Notes under the pieces: model-generated | The model's input: only the letters and a program-made list of their open reading frames with translations | Told to the model about the DNA's origin: nothing | Database searches by the model: none | Position numbers and translations under genes: made by a program | Part shown: piece by piece, positions 5,923 to 7,330 of the stretch | Position numbering within the stretch: position 1 is the first letter of the stretch | Layout: every line of letters starts with the position of its first letter | Origin: CAZZBK01 sp964652155 | GTDB taxonomy: Bacteria > Planctomycetota > Planctomycetia > Pirellulales > PNKZ01 | Length of the DNA: 7,330 nucleotides | Direction: 5' to 3' | Assembly: GCA_964652155.1 (NCBI GenBank) | Contig: CAZZBK010000208.1 | Coordinates: 1 to 7,330, forward strand

Positions 5923-5950
5923 AGTCTAGCTGCTTCAAAATTGGTTTCAA
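5923..5950 (-). promoter_or_regulatory. possible promoter of the thioredoxin-like gene
   Basis: On the minus strand, TTGAAA (5950-5945), a 16-base spacer and TAGACT (5928-5923) resemble a sigma70 promoter. The leader would be about 80 bases. The -10 box matches the consensus at four of six positions, so this is tentative. The rest of 5834-6068 shows no gene. Confidence 0.3.
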
Positions 5951-6068
5951 CCGTTAAACTCCGCTTTTGCATCGCACATCTCCCAGCTATTGCATTTTCA
6001 CACCTTGTATGCCCTGTTCGTCGTAGCCTCGGATCGACGACCTGTCTGGAGAGTCCGAGAGTTTTCCT

Positions 6069-6097
6069 TTGGCGACATAAAACCCGCTGGCTATAAT
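6069..6097 (+). promoter_or_regulatory. promoter of the Gfo/Idh/MocA-like gene
   Basis: A perfect -10 box TATAAT (6092-6097) lies 17 bases after TTGGCG (6069-6074). Only 8 bases separate the -10 box from the ATG at 6106, so transcription should start at or within a few bases of the start codon. No purine-rich ribosome site exists in those 8 bases. Confidence 0.6.
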
Positions 6098-6105
6098 CTC
6101 ATCCC

Positions 6106-7116
6106 ATGAAGTTACGAGTTGGCCTAGTTGGCTTGGGGTCGGTCTGGGAGTCTCGCCATCGTCCGGCGCTGCGCGCGCTAGGAGACCGGTTCGAGGTTCG
6201 GGCGATCTGCGATCAAATCGCGCTCAAAGCCGAGCAGGCCGCCAAGGAATGGAACGCCCAGGCGGTCGATGGTTATCGGGCACTCGTGAGTCGGCCCGAC
6301 ATCGACGCCGTCATGATGCTCGCCCCGCAGTGGTACGGCGACTTGCCGTTGCTCGCGGCGGCCGAAGCGGGCAAAGCCATCTACTGCGCCAATACACTCG
6401 AACTCGAACTCCCCCGGGCGCAGCAGTTGCGGCAGCGCATTGCCCAAACGGGAGTGGTGTTCATGGCCGAGTTCTTGCGTCGCCACTCTCCCGGCACGAT
6501 CCGGCTCAAAGAGCTGATTGCGACCCGACTGGGCAAGCCGCGGTTGCTGTTCGGACATTTGCGCGTGCCGGCCGAGTCGGCCCCAGGCGCGAGTCGCACG
6601 GCCAACACCATCTCGCCCATGAACGATATGGTCGAACTTGTCGACTGGTGCCGCTATGTCGTGGGATCCGAGCCGACCAGCGTGATGGGGCTGCGGCATC
6701 GCGCGCGCCCCGACGCGGTCGAAGACGACTATCAGATGATGAATCTGGATTTTTCCACCGCTTCGCCCGGCGACGGACCGACGGCGCAAATCAGTTGTGG
6801 GCGTTACATGCCCAACGCTTGGCAAGAAGCGATGGCCTATCGTCCGCCGGCGGCCTTGCAAGTCGCTTGCGAGAACGGCATCGCCTTCGTCGACTTGCCC
6901 TCCACGCTCGTCTGGTTCGACAACGCCGGGCGGCATCAGGAAACGCTCGACAACGAACGACCGATGGGCGAGCAACTCCTGAGTCAGTTTTATCGGGCGG
7001 TCACCAGCTTGGTGCATAGCAGTTCGGGTCTCGAAGACGCCTATCGCGCGCTCGTCACCGTGCTGCACGCGCGTGAGAGTCACGCCGAAAATCGGCGCAT
7101 CTTTTTCGACTTTTGA
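6106..7116 (+). CDS. Gfo/Idh/MocA-family oxidoreductase-like protein, catalytic motif substituted
   Basis: This 336-residue protein has the family's length and layout. An N-terminal Rossmann strand and glycine loop, RVGLVGLGSVWESRH (4-18), is followed by the NAD(P)-binding domain to about 120 and a C-terminal alpha/beta domain. Family members usually oxidise or reduce sugars and inositols. Two signatures are altered. The cofactor/catalytic EKP motif, normally in a GKHVYCEKPL context, reads GKAIYCANTL, so A95-N96-T97 replaces E-K-P. The later DxGxHxxD motif reads NDMVELVD (173-180), placing E177 at the usual histidine. The reading frame is intact and the protein is not decayed, so it may bind a nucleotide without standard dehydrogenase chemistry, or use other residues. 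It has no signal peptide and should be cytoplasmic. It is transcribed alone, probably without a leader. Confidence 0.88.
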   Translation: MKLRVGLVGLGSVWESRHRPALRALGDRFEVRAICDQIALKAEQAAKEWNAQAVDGYRALVSRPDIDAVMMLAPQWYGDLPLLAAAEAGKAIYCANTLELELPRAQQLRQRIAQTGVVFMAEFLRRHSPGTIRLKELIATRLGKPRLLFGHLRVPAESAPGASRTANTISPMNDMVELVDWCRYVVGSEPTSVMGLRHRARPDAVEDDYQMMNLDFSTASPGDGPTAQISCGRYMPNAWQEAMAYRPPAALQVACENGIAFVDLPSTLVWFDNAGRHQETLDNERPMGEQLLSQFYRAVTSLVHSSSGLEDAYRALVTVLHARESHAENRRIFFDF

Positions 7117-7180
7117 CCCCCGCTCTTTGACGAAATGATGGGCGACGATCAAAACGACATCTCAACCGCTGCGCCACGAT

Positions 7181-7197
7181 CGGCGGCATAGCCGCCG
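7181..7197 (+). terminator. hairpin after the Gfo/Idh/MocA-like gene
   Basis: CGGCGGC (7181-7187) and GCCGCCG (7191-7197) form a perfect 7 bp GC stem with a 3-base loop, 65 bases after the stop codon. No T run follows, so it is at best a Rho-assisted terminator or an mRNA end stabiliser. Confidence 0.35.
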
Positions 7198-7213
7198 GAA
7201 GTGGGGTCTGAAA

Positions 7214-7234
7214 CCAAACACCAAACACCAAACA
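7214..7234. repeat. short tandem repeat, CCAAACA x3
   Basis: Three exact head-to-tail copies of the 7-base unit CCAAACA occupy 7214-7234. They are followed by degenerate A/C-rich units (CACAAGGCACAAAGCAC). There is no coding potential here. Confidence 0.85.
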
Positions 7235-7258
7235 CAAGGCACAAAGCACGCGGACCGG

Positions 7259-7330
7259 TTCGGTTTTGCGACGGTTACGCGCTCCGCTCCGCGCCAGCGG
7301 CTAACGGAGAACCGAAAACCGAAAACGGAA
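7259..7330. repeat. inverted-repeat-bearing intergenic segment at the window end
   Basis: TTCGGTTTT (7259-7267) is perfectly inverted at 7315-7323 (AAAACCGAA). The right arm lies in a direct repeat of ACCGAAA (7311-7317 and 7318-7324). The enclosed stretch 7271-7306 is GC-rich with near-palindromic halves around GCTCCGCTCCGCGCCAGCGG. It looks like a structured, possibly dispersed intergenic repeat cut by the window edge; no gene is visible. Confidence 0.5.

Noticed and set aside
6018..6040. Inverted repeat TCGTCG/CGACGA upstream of the Gfo/Idh/MocA-like promoter
   Set aside because: A 6 bp stem with an 11-base loop is within chance expectation and too far from the promoter to assign a role.
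6178..7152. Long open frame antisense to the Gfo/Idh/MocA-like gene
   Set aside because: High GC content keeps the antisense frame open; the translation shows no domain, and the sense strand encodes a clear family member.
7214..7250. CCAAACA repeats considered as a CRISPR-like array
   Set aside because: The units are 7 bases with no spacers; this is a simple tandem repeat.

Overview
The window reads as chromosomal DNA of a planctomycete, most likely a Pirellulales-type member of Planctomycetota. This is inferred from the gene content: an exported sialidase-like protein, single-haem c-type proteins with a Tll0287-like domain, and a divergent Gfo/Idh/MocA protein. It also fits the high-GC codon third positions and the weak or missing Shine-Dalgarno sequences at several starts. 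No ribosomal or marker gene is present, so the assignment is tentative.

Layout. Positions 2-133 hold the last 43 codons of a plus-strand gene cut by the window edge, possibly a tyrosine recombinase tail. It points at the 3' end of a minus-strand tRNA-Arg(ACG) at 154-227. Positions 336-1910 hold two minus-strand genes, a 63-residue unknown protein and then an exported sialidase-like beta-propeller protein. Positions 2066-3787 hold a compact minus-strand operon: an Rrf2-family regulator, a Tll0287-like c-type haem protein joined to it by an ATGA stop/start overlap, a second Tll0287-like haem protein, and a hairpin terminator directly after the last stop. Divergent from the operon, positions 3938-5245 encode a large exported protein with one CXXCH haem site. 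An exported thioredoxin-like protein (5833-5411, minus) converges on it, with a strong hairpin between the two stops. Positions 6106-7116 encode a Gfo/Idh/MocA-family protein whose usual catalytic residues appear substituted, behind a promoter placed so close that the mRNA is probably leaderless. The right end (7117-7330) is non-coding and rich in short direct and inverted repeats.

How it works together. The most interesting part is 2106-5245. An 8+8 bp perfect inverted repeat (3818-3841) lies in the divergent intergenic region. It contains the likely -10 box of the Rrf2 operon and the -35 box of the 435-residue cytochrome gene, so a single Rrf2 dimer could switch both transcripts. Rrf2 proteins commonly sense nitric oxide, iron-sulfur status or redox state, and all three structural products look like exported haem proteins. 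The inference is a redox- or NO-responsive periplasmic haem module, perhaps supported by the adjacent periplasmic thioredoxin. The true signal and reaction cannot be read from the sequence.
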